NCBI GenBank assembly: GCA_027328265.1
Contig: DAHVVD010000043.1
Span: 1-8,094, forward strand
Direction: 5' to 3'
From: Microcaldota archaeon
Lineage (GTDB): Archaea > Micrarchaeota > Micrarchaeia > Micrarchaeales > CABMGC01
DNA length: 8,094 nt
In this document: positions 1 to 5,477 of the stretch, piece after piece
Layout: each line of letters opens with the position of its first letter
How positions within the stretch are numbered: position 1 is the first letter of the stretch
The notes under the pieces: model-generated
Told to the model about the DNA's origin: nothing
The model's database searches: none
What the model saw: only the letters and a program-made list of their open reading frames with translations
Program-made: the position numbers and the translations under genes

Positions 1-185
1 TTTTGACAGCTCCGCTGTCAAAGCTACCGAGGGACAATCGGGAAGTCACGCCTCTGGAGACGGTGTAAGACCTTCACACATGAAGGCAGTCGTCGAAGAA
101 CGAGGAACTACATTTGGTGTTTCACGATGACCAATCAAAAATCGCCATTGGAAGCCCACGCCGTTTACGGGTGGGAGGATGTCAC
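1..185 (+). mobile_element. Right end of an IS200/IS605- or IS1341-type (TnpB-carrying) insertion sequence
   Basis: The segment combines a TnpB C-terminal reading frame with a 3' stem-loop (CCCAC g CCG TTTA CGG GTGGG, 155-175) followed by aggatgtcac, a form I recognise from right ends of archaeal and bacterial IS605/IS1341-group elements. The outer boundary is placed near 185 because sequence beyond it is A/T-rich promoter-like DNA belonging to the next gene; the exact base cannot be fixed without an empty site. The left end, most of tnpB and any tnpA transposase lie outside the window, so autonomy cannot be judged. Confidence 0.75.
2..130 (+). CDS. tnpB: TnpB (RNA-guided nuclease of IS200/IS605 family), C-terminal 42 codons only
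   Basis: A frame open from the window's left edge ends at TGA 128-130. Its residues include ASGDGVRPSHMKAVVEERGT, the usual tail of TnpB/OrfB proteins downstream of the zinc finger and last RuvC motif (S/C-G-D-x-V-R-P is the recognisable part). TnpB is known as an RNA-guided DNA endonuclease, ancestral to Cas12, that uses an RNA made from the element's 3' end. The catalytic residues are upstream of the window, so whether the gene is intact is unknown; the visible part has no frameshift and ends normally. The call rests on pattern recognition of a short tail plus the adjacent right-end hairpin. Confidence 0.75.
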   Translation, partial: FDSSAVKATEGQSGSHASGDGVRPSHMKAVVEERGTTFGVSR

Positions 186-187
186 AT

Positions 188-195
188 TCTTTATT
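188..195 (+). promoter_or_regulatory. Weak TATA-like box for the 224-1871 operon
   Basis: TCTTTATT is centred roughly 31 bp before the ATG at 224, which would put transcription start a few bases before that codon. It is a poor match to the archaeal consensus. It sits immediately outside the insertion sequence's right end, so the element may have replaced natural upstream control sequence. Confidence 0.3.
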
Positions 196-223
196 CTTTC
201 CTAATTAATTGAGTTATGATCCG

Positions 224-1045
224 ATGCCTAAGACCGAGCTTATGATTTTCTTCATCATGATAGGCATAGCATTCGGCCTCACTGTCATAACCGATTTCTC
301 GAGCAACACGCTGCTCAATAGCCTGCTAGCCATCATCGCCCTCATAATAGCGCTCCTGGCTCTGCTCTCAAAGAACTACAGCTACCTGTTAAACGCAATA
401 TTGAAAAGAAAGGGAGCGAAGCTCACAATCAATGCCACCGAGCCCTTCTTCCTCTCGCCATCAGGCACGACCCTAATTCGCAGAGAAGGAGAGAAGGTCT
501 ATGCCAGCGCTTACATAAAAATACCGGTCTACAAGTCCGCTACAGACATGGGCAAGGACGAGAAGACCGAGCTTTCGAGGCTCTTCGGTAGGATACTCAC
601 CCTCAGCAAGATACCGATGAAGCTCTCCGCCCAGCTATATGTGATCAACAAGGACGAGTACATAACGAAGATTAGAAACATGCTCAACGAAGCAGAGGAG
701 AAGTACAGGAGCCTTCAAGGCCTAGGCAGTGCGGCACCCCGCACCACCATAGACAGGACAAGGGGCGAAGTCACAATGTGGAGAAATCTCCTTGACAATG
801 TGAGCAAGTCACAGTCGCAATCGCTTGTCCTCTATGCGATGGTCTCCGCGCTTGGCAGCACTGACGAAGAGGCATCAAACATAGCCTACCAGCGCGCAAT
901 GGAACTTTCAGGTGGAGTCAGCGCGCTTCTCGGCGTAAATGCCTCGCTGGTCACTGGCCAGGAGATACTCAAGTTTGTCGAGCCGGACTACATGATACCT
1001 GTAGAGACTGTAAACGAGAGGATAAAACAGAAGGTTCAGGGATGA
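224..1045 (+). CDS. Two-helix membrane protein with VirB4-N-like soluble domain (paralog A)
   Basis: This 273-residue protein has two membrane helices (about 6-22 and 31-49) joined by a short loop, then a basic stretch (KRKGAK, 61-66), so both ends are probably cytoplasmic. The soluble part has a beta-rich segment (92-104), a stretch with alternating hydrophobics (117-142), a charged helix (143-165), a linker, and a segment 198-250 of the form strand, T-D-E-E-A-x-helix, strand, G-Q-E-I-L. That order resembles the N-terminal domain of VirB4/TraC conjugation ATPases; no Walker motif is present. It aligns colinearly with the next gene's product and has the same length, suggesting tandem duplication. 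ATG 224 is preferred over TTG 209 because the nearest TATA-like box is correctly spaced for it and the extra residues add nothing conserved. The function is not recognised with certainty; the VirB4-like idea is inference from pattern. Confidence 0.8.
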   Translation: MPKTELMIFFIMIGIAFGLTVITDFSSNTLLNSLLAIIALIIALLALLSKNYSYLLNAILKRKGAKLTINATEPFFLSPSGTTLIRREGEKVYASAYIKIPVYKSATDMGKDEKTELSRLFGRILTLSKIPMKLSAQLYVINKDEYITKIRNMLNEAEEKYRSLQGLGSAAPRTTIDRTRGEVTMWRNLLDNVSKSQSQSLVLYAMVSALGSTDEEASNIAYQRAMELSGGVSALLGVNASLVTGQEILKFVEPDYMIPVETVNERIKQKVQG

Positions 1046-1049
1046 CGAG

Positions 1050-1871
1050 ATGGATGTCGAGACTATAATATACCTTGGGCTCTCCTCTGTAATCGTATTG
1101 GTAGTGTTGACTGGCGGAGGCAGGTACGGTGCAGGAGTACTTCCAATAATAATTATCGGCTTCGTCATACTTCTTCTGATATTCATAATGAACTTTGCTG
1201 ATTTCCTCCTATTCCCGCTTATTACAAAATACCTCAACGTCGAAATCGTCCTATCTAAGGAGCATAGCGTACCAAAATCACAGGATTGCATAATAAAATA
1301 CGCCAACGGCCTTTACTATGCAACTGGATTCCTCACTGCAAACATCTACAAATACGTCTTCGCAGCAGAATCAGAGGTTCCTGACGAACAGGGCCTTACG
1401 GATGCTCCGGACAAGTGGGAGCGCATAATAATGAACACTAAGTTCCCGTTCAAGTTCTCGATGATAGCGACAGCAGAGGACGTCCAGAAGTACAGGGAGG
1501 AGCTAGAAGGTCAGAGAGGCTTCCTGGAATTCCAGATATCGAGAGAATCACAGGCGACTAACCCCAACCCGCTTACTCTCAACGAGCTCCAGAGGAAGAT
1601 AAACATAGCCCAGACTAGGATAGACAGGATCTCAGAAGGAGAGCTGCCGATTTACAGCTTGATGTACGTCGAGTCGACTGCAGCTGGGGTCAGCCAGAAA
1701 GAAGCGATGGACCTCCTCACAGATCAGCTAAACCACCTTCAGACCGTTTTCAACGTATACGACCTTAGCATTGCAAGGATTGTCGGAAGGGAGCTGCATG
1801 TACTCTACGGGCTTAATTACAGGCTCCTGGACCTTGAGGGCCTTTCGAAGCACTTCCAGATACAGACATAA
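1050..1871 (+). CDS. Two-helix membrane protein with VirB4-N-like soluble domain (paralog B)
   Basis: This gene starts 4 bases after the stop of paralog A, so the two are surely co-transcribed; a weak GGGATGA-like site lies just upstream. The product has 273 residues: helices at about 5-20 and 29-47, then a soluble domain. Notable stretches are FKFSMIATAEDVQKYREEL (about 134-152), a charged helical region with LEFQISRES (159-167) and RIDRISEGELPIYSLMYVES (190-209), then SQKEAMDLL, FNVYDLSIARIVGREL (234-249). The order (strand, D-x-x-x-Y helix, long helical hairpin, strand, helix, strand, G-R-E-L) matches VirB4/TraC N-terminal modules but the nucleotide-binding domain is absent. It may be the membrane partner of a separately encoded HerA/VirB4-type ATPase. 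There is no signal peptide; the soluble part is probably cytoplasmic. The gene is convergent with the sulfatase-fold gene, 12 bp apart. Confidence 0.82.
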   Translation: MDVETIIYLGLSSVIVLVVLTGGGRYGAGVLPIIIIGFVILLLIFIMNFADFLLFPLITKYLNVEIVLSKEHSVPKSQDCIIKYANGLYYATGFLTANIYKYVFAAESEVPDEQGLTDAPDKWERIIMNTKFPFKFSMIATAEDVQKYREELEGQRGFLEFQISRESQATNPNPLTLNELQRKINIAQTRIDRISEGELPIYSLMYVESTAAGVSQKEAMDLLTDQLNHLQTVFNVYDLSIARIVGRELHVLYGLNYRLLDLEGLSKHFQIQT

Positions 1872-1883
1872 GCCAATTAGGCT

Positions 1884-3308
1884 CTAGGCTCTGTGTAAGA
1901 GTTCCCTTGCCGTTTCTCTCTTTTCACCTATTATGTTTACAGACTCTTTAGGGTCCTCCTCAAGATTATAGAGCTCATCCTTCATCCTGCCGCCGTAGTA
2001 GTGCATCAACTTGTAGCCGCCCGAATAAACAGCTGTCGCGAATGTGTTGTACTTCATCTTCGCCTTGTATATGATCTCAGCATTCTTTATCCTGTCCTTG
2101 AGCATGCCGAGCAGTCTCATGTCCCAGACATCCAGCATGCCTGTATGGTCCGAGAAGACGCTCTCTCCGGTGGTCATAGAGCCATTTAACGTTTCAGATT
2201 TTCCATAGCCTATGTCAAGCAGCGAATCATATAGCGAAGTCAGGCTTACCGCCTTCTCCACAGTCTTCCTTTCCGATGTCTGTTTCCCATCCAGATAACG
2301 CGCAGCTACAAGCGGCACATGAGATATCTCATTGTAAGGAAAGAGTGTATGATAAAGCTGCCCGTGCTCCATGAACGCCTGGCCGTGATCGCTCGTCAGG
2401 ACAACAACCGCATTGTCCAGTACACCTCTGTATTTCAGCAGAAGCATAAGCCTTCCTATCTTTTTGTCAAGATATTCTACTCTCCTTGCATAAGCTTTCC
2501 TTAGAACACCGGTATCCTCTGAGTCCAATATTCCGCTTACGTACATCCATCTGTCCTGGCTCACGTCCCTGTCGGTTATCATCTGGGTGGGGTAGCCCTC
2601 GTGCGCTTCCATGTAGTTTGCGAAAATAAAATTGCCTTCTGCCTTCACCTTGGAAAGATAATCGTCTATCACTGCATTGGTTAGCGCCGCTCCTTGGTCC
2701 AGAAGAAAGGCCCCAGTCTCCCTGCAGACCTTCTCGTTGAGTCTGTTTCTCAACGAAGTATAAAGCTTGTCAAGTCCTTCTTTCGGTATCGCTGCTGAAA
2801 TATAGCAGGCAAGCTTGGTCAGATTTTCCCTCATGAAGTCGTTTCCTATTATCCTCAAAGTAGTCTTGTGGTAGTTGAGCTTGTTTTCCATGAAGATATT
2901 TTTCACGTAAGAGAAGCCGTTGCTCAGGCCGGTAGAATTAGTTATGAAAGGGTTGTTGGAGAAAAGAGAAGTTCTGTACCCCAGATAAGAGAGCTTGTTT
3001 GCAAGAGCGATGTCCCCCTGCTTTATGTACTTATTTTTGAGAAAGAGTGGATCTATGCTCTCGTTTGTATCCTTCAGCGGATTCTTGTTGAGTTGCCGCA
3101 GGCTCCTGACTCTCTTACCTGTGAATATAGAGACGTGCGATGTAAGAGTGTAGGTTCCAGGAGCTATGGCTTTCCTGTACACGGTCCCTCGCCTTGCAAT
3201 GCCTTCCACATTAGGCATTCTTATGTCCCCTCCATAAAGCCTAAGGCTGTCTGCAGAAAGAGTGTCAAGCATCAAGAATACGATGTTCGGCCTGCCGTTT
3301 CGATTCAT
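1884..3308 (-). CDS. Sulfatase-fold (alkaline phosphatase superfamily) hydrolase or transferase with Thr at the nucleophile site
   Basis: Residue numbers here count from the GTG at 3317; subtract 3 for the preferred ATG 3308. Family signatures: NIVFLMLDTLSADSLRLYGG (metal ligand D18), APGTYTLTSHVSIFTG (T57-L-T-S-H in place of the sulfatase C-x-P-S-R), NYMEAHEGY (237-239 E-A-H), SDHG at 309-312 with a later H, and the C-terminal ELYNLEEDPKE typical of sulfatases. D18, T57, D310 and H311 would build the bimetal site. A threonine instead of the formylglycine cysteine points away from classic sulfatases toward phosphotransferase or phosphodiesterase activity, as in LtaS- or EptA-type relatives. 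There is no signal peptide or membrane helix, so it is probably cytoplasmic. The length of 474 residues is normal. The substrate is unknown; the nearby glycosyltransferase suggests a glycan or lipid-linked sugar. ATG 3308 is chosen because the upstream GTG forms part of a GTGATT ribosome site. Confidence 0.85.
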   Translation of the reverse strand: MNRNGRPNIVFLMLDTLSADSLRLYGGDIRMPNVEGIARRGTVYRKAIAPGTYTLTSHVSIFTGKRVRSLRQLNKNPLKDTNESIDPLFLKNKYIKQGDIALANKLSYLGYRTSLFSNNPFITNSTGLSNGFSYVKNIFMENKLNYHKTTLRIIGNDFMRENLTKLACYISAAIPKEGLDKLYTSLRNRLNEKVCRETGAFLLDQGAALTNAVIDDYLSKVKAEGNFIFANYMEAHEGYPTQMITDRDVSQDRWMYVSGILDSEDTGVLRKAYARRVEYLDKKIGRLMLLLKYRGVLDNAVVVLTSDHGQAFMEHGQLYHTLFPYNEISHVPLVAARYLDGKQTSERKTVEKAVSLTSLYDSLLDIGYGKSETLNGSMTTGESVFSDHTGMLDVWDMRLLGMLKDRIKNAEIIYKAKMKYNTFATAVYSGGYKLMHYYGGRMKDELYNLEEDPKESVNIIGEKRETARELLHRA

Positions 3309-3311
3309 TAC

Positions 3312-3317
3312 AATCAC
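3312..3317 (-). promoter_or_regulatory. Ribosome binding site that decides the sulfatase-fold gene start
   Basis: On the minus strand GTGATT, within TGAGTGATTGTA, precedes ATG 3308 by 3 bases. It matches five of six bases of the GTGATC complement to the archaeal 16S rRNA 3' end. The GTG at 3317-3315, which would add three residues, is therefore more likely the ribosome site than a start codon. Confidence 0.5.
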
Positions 3318-3335
3318 TCAACAATAAACTATAAA

Positions 3336-3346
3336 CTTTATATTTT
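3336..3346 (-). promoter_or_regulatory. TATA box of the sulfatase-fold gene
   Basis: On the minus strand AAAATATAAAG lies 28-38 bp upstream of ATG 3308, predicting a leader of roughly 6-11 bases. It falls in the 50-bp gap after the regulator gene, so the sulfatase-fold gene can be transcribed on its own as well as by read-through. Confidence 0.6.
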
Positions 3347-3358
3347 TACCTTACCAAG

Positions 3359-4633
3359 TCATCTGGCTGTCACGTTAGTCAAGGCGAATTGCCCCAAGTC
3401 GCCGATAGCCACTATCTTATATTGGCTACCGCTATTCAGAGAGAATCCAACTCGGTTTTCAACGTCAAGACTGCCATTAAACGATAAAGCTACCGATTCG
3501 TTAGGGGCAAGTACGTATCCCGACTCTTCCTGTGTTAAAAACCTTAGCAGTGTCAGCTTGTGCCATATCGGCTCAAGTGTGCCATTCGAAGTGACTATGA
3601 AACCCACAGTCCTGTACGTAGTAGTATGATTGCCTATCACTACTATATTATTCAAAAATATGTCGGCCTTCCCTTTATTGTGCAATGTTACAGAGAGACT
3701 CACGGAGTTGTTCGGCCCAGTGGCGAGCGATTCATAAGTTATGGTAAGATTCGAGTTAAACTTCAGCAATCCAGCAAGTTCGTGCCCATTTAGCGCTATC
3801 TTCTTACCCGTCTTTCCAAGGCCTATTGTTTCGGGATTAACACTACCCTTTGTGAGTATAGCTCTTACCTGCGGCAGCATGACGAATGATGTGGAGTTGT
3901 TCGAGTAAATCTCAGTGACTATGGGGGAGAAATCTACAAGTATCTCTGAACTTGCGTTGACATTTTTACTTCCCGCCATACCTGCATACACTTTCCCGTT
4001 AGGTACAAAAACATTATACACGGTGCCATTAATCGTTATGTTTGCGGATGTTATATTGAATCTGACACCGTTTATCTGCTGGTTGTGTGCCACCTCCACT
4101 CCTGCTATCATCTGACTCACATTAATCAAAGATAGAAGATCTACTCTTCCGCTTGTATTCGACTGAACCCACTCGGAATTCCACCCGTCCACGACATGCA
4201 CAGAGACAGAGGAATAATTGATATAAAGTGCCTGAGTCCCGTTAGGCACAATCGGAGGATCTGTTAGCCTCACCTGCACCAGGCTGCTGCTTTGGACATT
4301 TTGGTTAGATATAAACAGGAAATAAGCTAGTACGCCTGCCGCAGAAAGCACGGCAACTGCATAGAAGAACATCCTTTGGCTAATCTTGTTCTCTATTGGT
4401 CTCTCTACACCATAGCTTGCGTAATCGAAATCCTGATTCAACCTATAGTATTTCCATTTCCTTATATGCTCGTTTTCAACTTCGGCAACAGCGCCAATGT
4501 CCCTCAGCTCCTGCAAGTGCTGGCTTACTGTTGATGGTGCGAGATCCAAGATATCGCTTATATCAGTGAGCGTCTTGTTGCCTTCAGAAATAAGTTTTAT
4601 TATCTTCTTCTTCGTCGATCCGTTCCTTGGCAT
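3359..4633 (-). CDS. Membrane-anchored winged-helix transcription regulator with DUF4382-like extracytoplasmic domain
   Basis: The 424 residues read in order as follows. A winged helix (about 8-66) has the recognition-helix pattern LAPSTVSQHLQELRDIGAV and wing ending WKYYRLNQ, as in ArsR/MarR-like archaeal regulators. A short linker follows, then one membrane helix (88-108), then an outer domain. Residues 118-262 (VQVRLTDPP, a V-x-V-x-V strand, D-G-W, late MLPQVRAIL) fit DUF4382. Residues 280-424 look like a second beta-sandwich (VSLSVTLHNKGKADIFLNNI). The N-terminus would be cytoplasmic and the C-terminus outside, as in ToxR-type one-component regulators. The outer part holds about 17 N-x-S/T sequons against two before the helix. 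It starts 76 bp after the glycosyltransferase stop with its own TATA box and nearly no leader. The ligand is unknown; control of surface glycan genes, or of itself, is inferred from position. Confidence 0.85.
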   Translation of the reverse strand: MPRNGSTKKKIIKLISEGNKTLTDISDILDLAPSTVSQHLQELRDIGAVAEVENEHIRKWKYYRLNQDFDYASYGVERPIENKISQRMFFYAVAVLSAAGVLAYFLFISNQNVQSSSLVQVRLTDPPIVPNGTQALYINYSSVSVHVVDGWNSEWVQSNTSGRVDLLSLINVSQMIAGVEVAHNQQINGVRFNITSANITINGTVYNVFVPNGKVYAGMAGSKNVNASSEILVDFSPIVTEIYSNNSTSFVMLPQVRAILTKGSVNPETIGLGKTGKKIALNGHELAGLLKFNSNLTITYESLATGPNNSVSLSVTLHNKGKADIFLNNIVVIGNHTTTYRTVGFIVTSNGTLEPIWHKLTLLRFLTQEESGYVLAPNESVALSFNGSLDVENRVGFSLNSGSQYKIVAIGDLGQFALTNVTAR

Positions 4634-4658
4634 TAAACCGATACATTATCCCTGAGAA

Positions 4659-4668
4659 GATTTATAAG
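4659..4668 (-). promoter_or_regulatory. TATA box of the winged-helix/DUF4382 gene
   Basis: On the minus strand CTTATAAATC is a near-consensus archaeal TATA box. Its centre is about 31 bp before ATG 4633, so the transcript should start only a few bases before the start codon. No Shine-Dalgarno site is visible between them, in keeping with near-leaderless translation. Confidence 0.7.
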
Positions 4669-4681
4669 CAGTTTGATACGA

Positions 4682-4707
4682 TTCGGGATACTTCGGCTTT
4701 GTTTCGG
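4682..4707. repeat. Three helically phased TTCGG/CCGAA direct repeats (candidate operator)
   Basis: TTCGG occurs at 4682-4686, 4692-4696 and 4703-4707 on the plus strand, with start-to-start spacing of 10 and 11 bp, so all three face the same side of the helix. The set lies in the 76-bp gap upstream of the regulator's TATA box, where an archaeal activator would bind. The nearest copy is 14 bp from the TATA box. The link to the regulator itself is inference. Confidence 0.4.
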
Positions 4708-4709
4708 TA

Positions 4710-5420
4710 TTATCTTATCGGTTCATAATTCTGCTCTGGCTCATGGAAAAGGTTGTATTTTATCACGTTGCCTGCATGGAATGCAAAATACCTTGCCATT
4801 CCCCACTTCTCTATCCTCCTAACGCTTGTTTTCGCCACGGCACCATCAACGAACACTATCTTTCCAATATCCTTGAGCCTATTTGATAGGTCCCAATCAT
4901 AATATGTATTCATCTTAGTATTGAATCCTTTCAACTTTAGGAAAGTGCTCCTCCTTACCATGAGGTTCGAGCTTATTGTAGAAGGCTTGCCAATCTTCAT
5001 AAATGCCTTTACCAGATAAACAGAGACTATCTTGTAACCAATCTTTACTGATTTCTTCGCACTCTCAAGCGGCACTATCGGTCCTGTGGCAGCGACCACG
5101 TTCCCATCAGCGAAGGCTTTGATATATGCCCGCAGGAGGCCCCTTGTTATCGAAGTATCTGCGTCAAGGAACATGAGAAGCCTGCCTTTTGCGGTCCTCG
5201 CAGCCGCATTGCACGCTATTCCTACCCCTCTCTCTCTTTTCACCACCAACCTCACCTTAGAATATCTCCTTCTGGCTATGCCCCTAGTGGCGTCTGTGCT
5301 GTTGCTGTCAGCAAGGATAACCTCGATGTCCTTGTAATCCTGCCTCTTTATGCTCTCAAGCGTCTTTCCAATGTACTTCTCTTCATTGTAAGTAGGTATG
5401 ATTATGCTTATCTCCACCAT
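4710..5420 (-). CDS. Family 2 (GT-A fold) glycosyltransferase
   Basis: The 236-residue product carries the hallmarks of GT2: the N-terminal nucleotide-binding strand SIIIPTYNEEKYIGKTLESI (5-24), VILADSNSTDAT with D38 and D43, GVGIACNAAARTAKGRLLMF followed by LDADT (D86-x-D88, the metal/nucleotide-sugar DxD motif), and a later YYDWDLSNRL containing the probable catalytic acidic residues. It ends in a TSVRRIEKWG-type segment common in short archaeal and bacterial GT2 proteins. It has no membrane helix, so it is cytoplasmic or membrane-peripheral and would transfer a sugar from a nucleotide or lipid donor, plausibly in surface glycan or glycolipid synthesis. The sugar and acceptor cannot be read from sequence. 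ATG 5420 is chosen because the GT2 motif begins right after it; an open frame reaching 5585 would overlap the pyruvate kinase start and lacks family similarity. Confidence 0.88.
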   Translation of the reverse strand: MVEISIIIPTYNEEKYIGKTLESIKRQDYKDIEVILADSNSTDATRGIARRRYSKVRLVVKRERGVGIACNAAARTAKGRLLMFLDADTSITRGLLRAYIKAFADGNVVAATGPIVPLESAKKSVKIGYKIVSVYLVKAFMKIGKPSTISSNLMVRRSTFLKLKGFNTKMNTYYDWDLSNRLKDIGKIVFVDGAVAKTSVRRIEKWGMARYFAFHAGNVIKYNLFHEPEQNYEPIR

Positions 5421-5446
5421 TAAACTCAGTAGAAATAGGCGGGAAG

Positions 5447-5458
5447 GTTTAATATAGT
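5447..5458. promoter_or_regulatory. Shared TATA region of the divergent glycosyltransferase and pyruvate kinase genes
   Basis: GTTTAATATAGT is the only good TATA-like stretch in the 57-bp gap. Its centre is about 26 bp before the pyruvate kinase ATG (5478), predicting a leaderless transcript, and about 32 bp before the glycosyltransferase ATG (5420) on the other strand, predicting a leader of a few bases. TTTAATATA reads as TATATTAAA on the opposite strand, so one site could serve both directions. Confidence 0.6.
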
Positions 5459-5477
5459 AAATTGTTTGCTTATCATT

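Larger units (their letters stand above)
1..205 (+). ncRNA. Omega RNA (reRNA) of the TnpB element, 3' part with guide
   Basis: TnpB elements make a guide RNA from the 3' end of tnpB and the right end. Hairpins here fit such a scaffold: TTTGACAGC/GCTGTCAAA (2-10 with 14-22, perfect 9 bp, 3-nt loop), CCTTCA/TGAAGG (71-76 with 81-86, CACA loop), CCAAT/ATTGG (131-135 with 147-151) or the competing TTGGT/ACCAA (114-118 with 130-134), and the terminal CCCAC-CCG/CGG-GTGGG stem (155-175). The first two overlap tnpB codons. The guide would be the flanking bases after ~185, about 186-205. The 5' end is unknown and may lie outside the window; fold and boundaries are inferred by eye. Confidence 0.55.

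Noticed and set aside
908..1306. 132-codon minus-strand open frame
   Set aside because: It lies opposite the end of paralog A and start of paralog B, both with clear helices and domain structure; its own translation is featureless.
1879..1892. Tandem AGGCTCT AGGCTCT at the convergent gene ends
   Set aside because: It is only two 7-bp copies, partly coding, with no stem or T-tract that would make it a terminator.
2868..3629. 253-codon plus-strand open frame across the sulfatase-fold and regulator genes
   Set aside because: It is antisense to two well-supported genes and spans their junction including the promoter. The protein has no family pattern and the frame looks like a by-product of codon use on the other strand.
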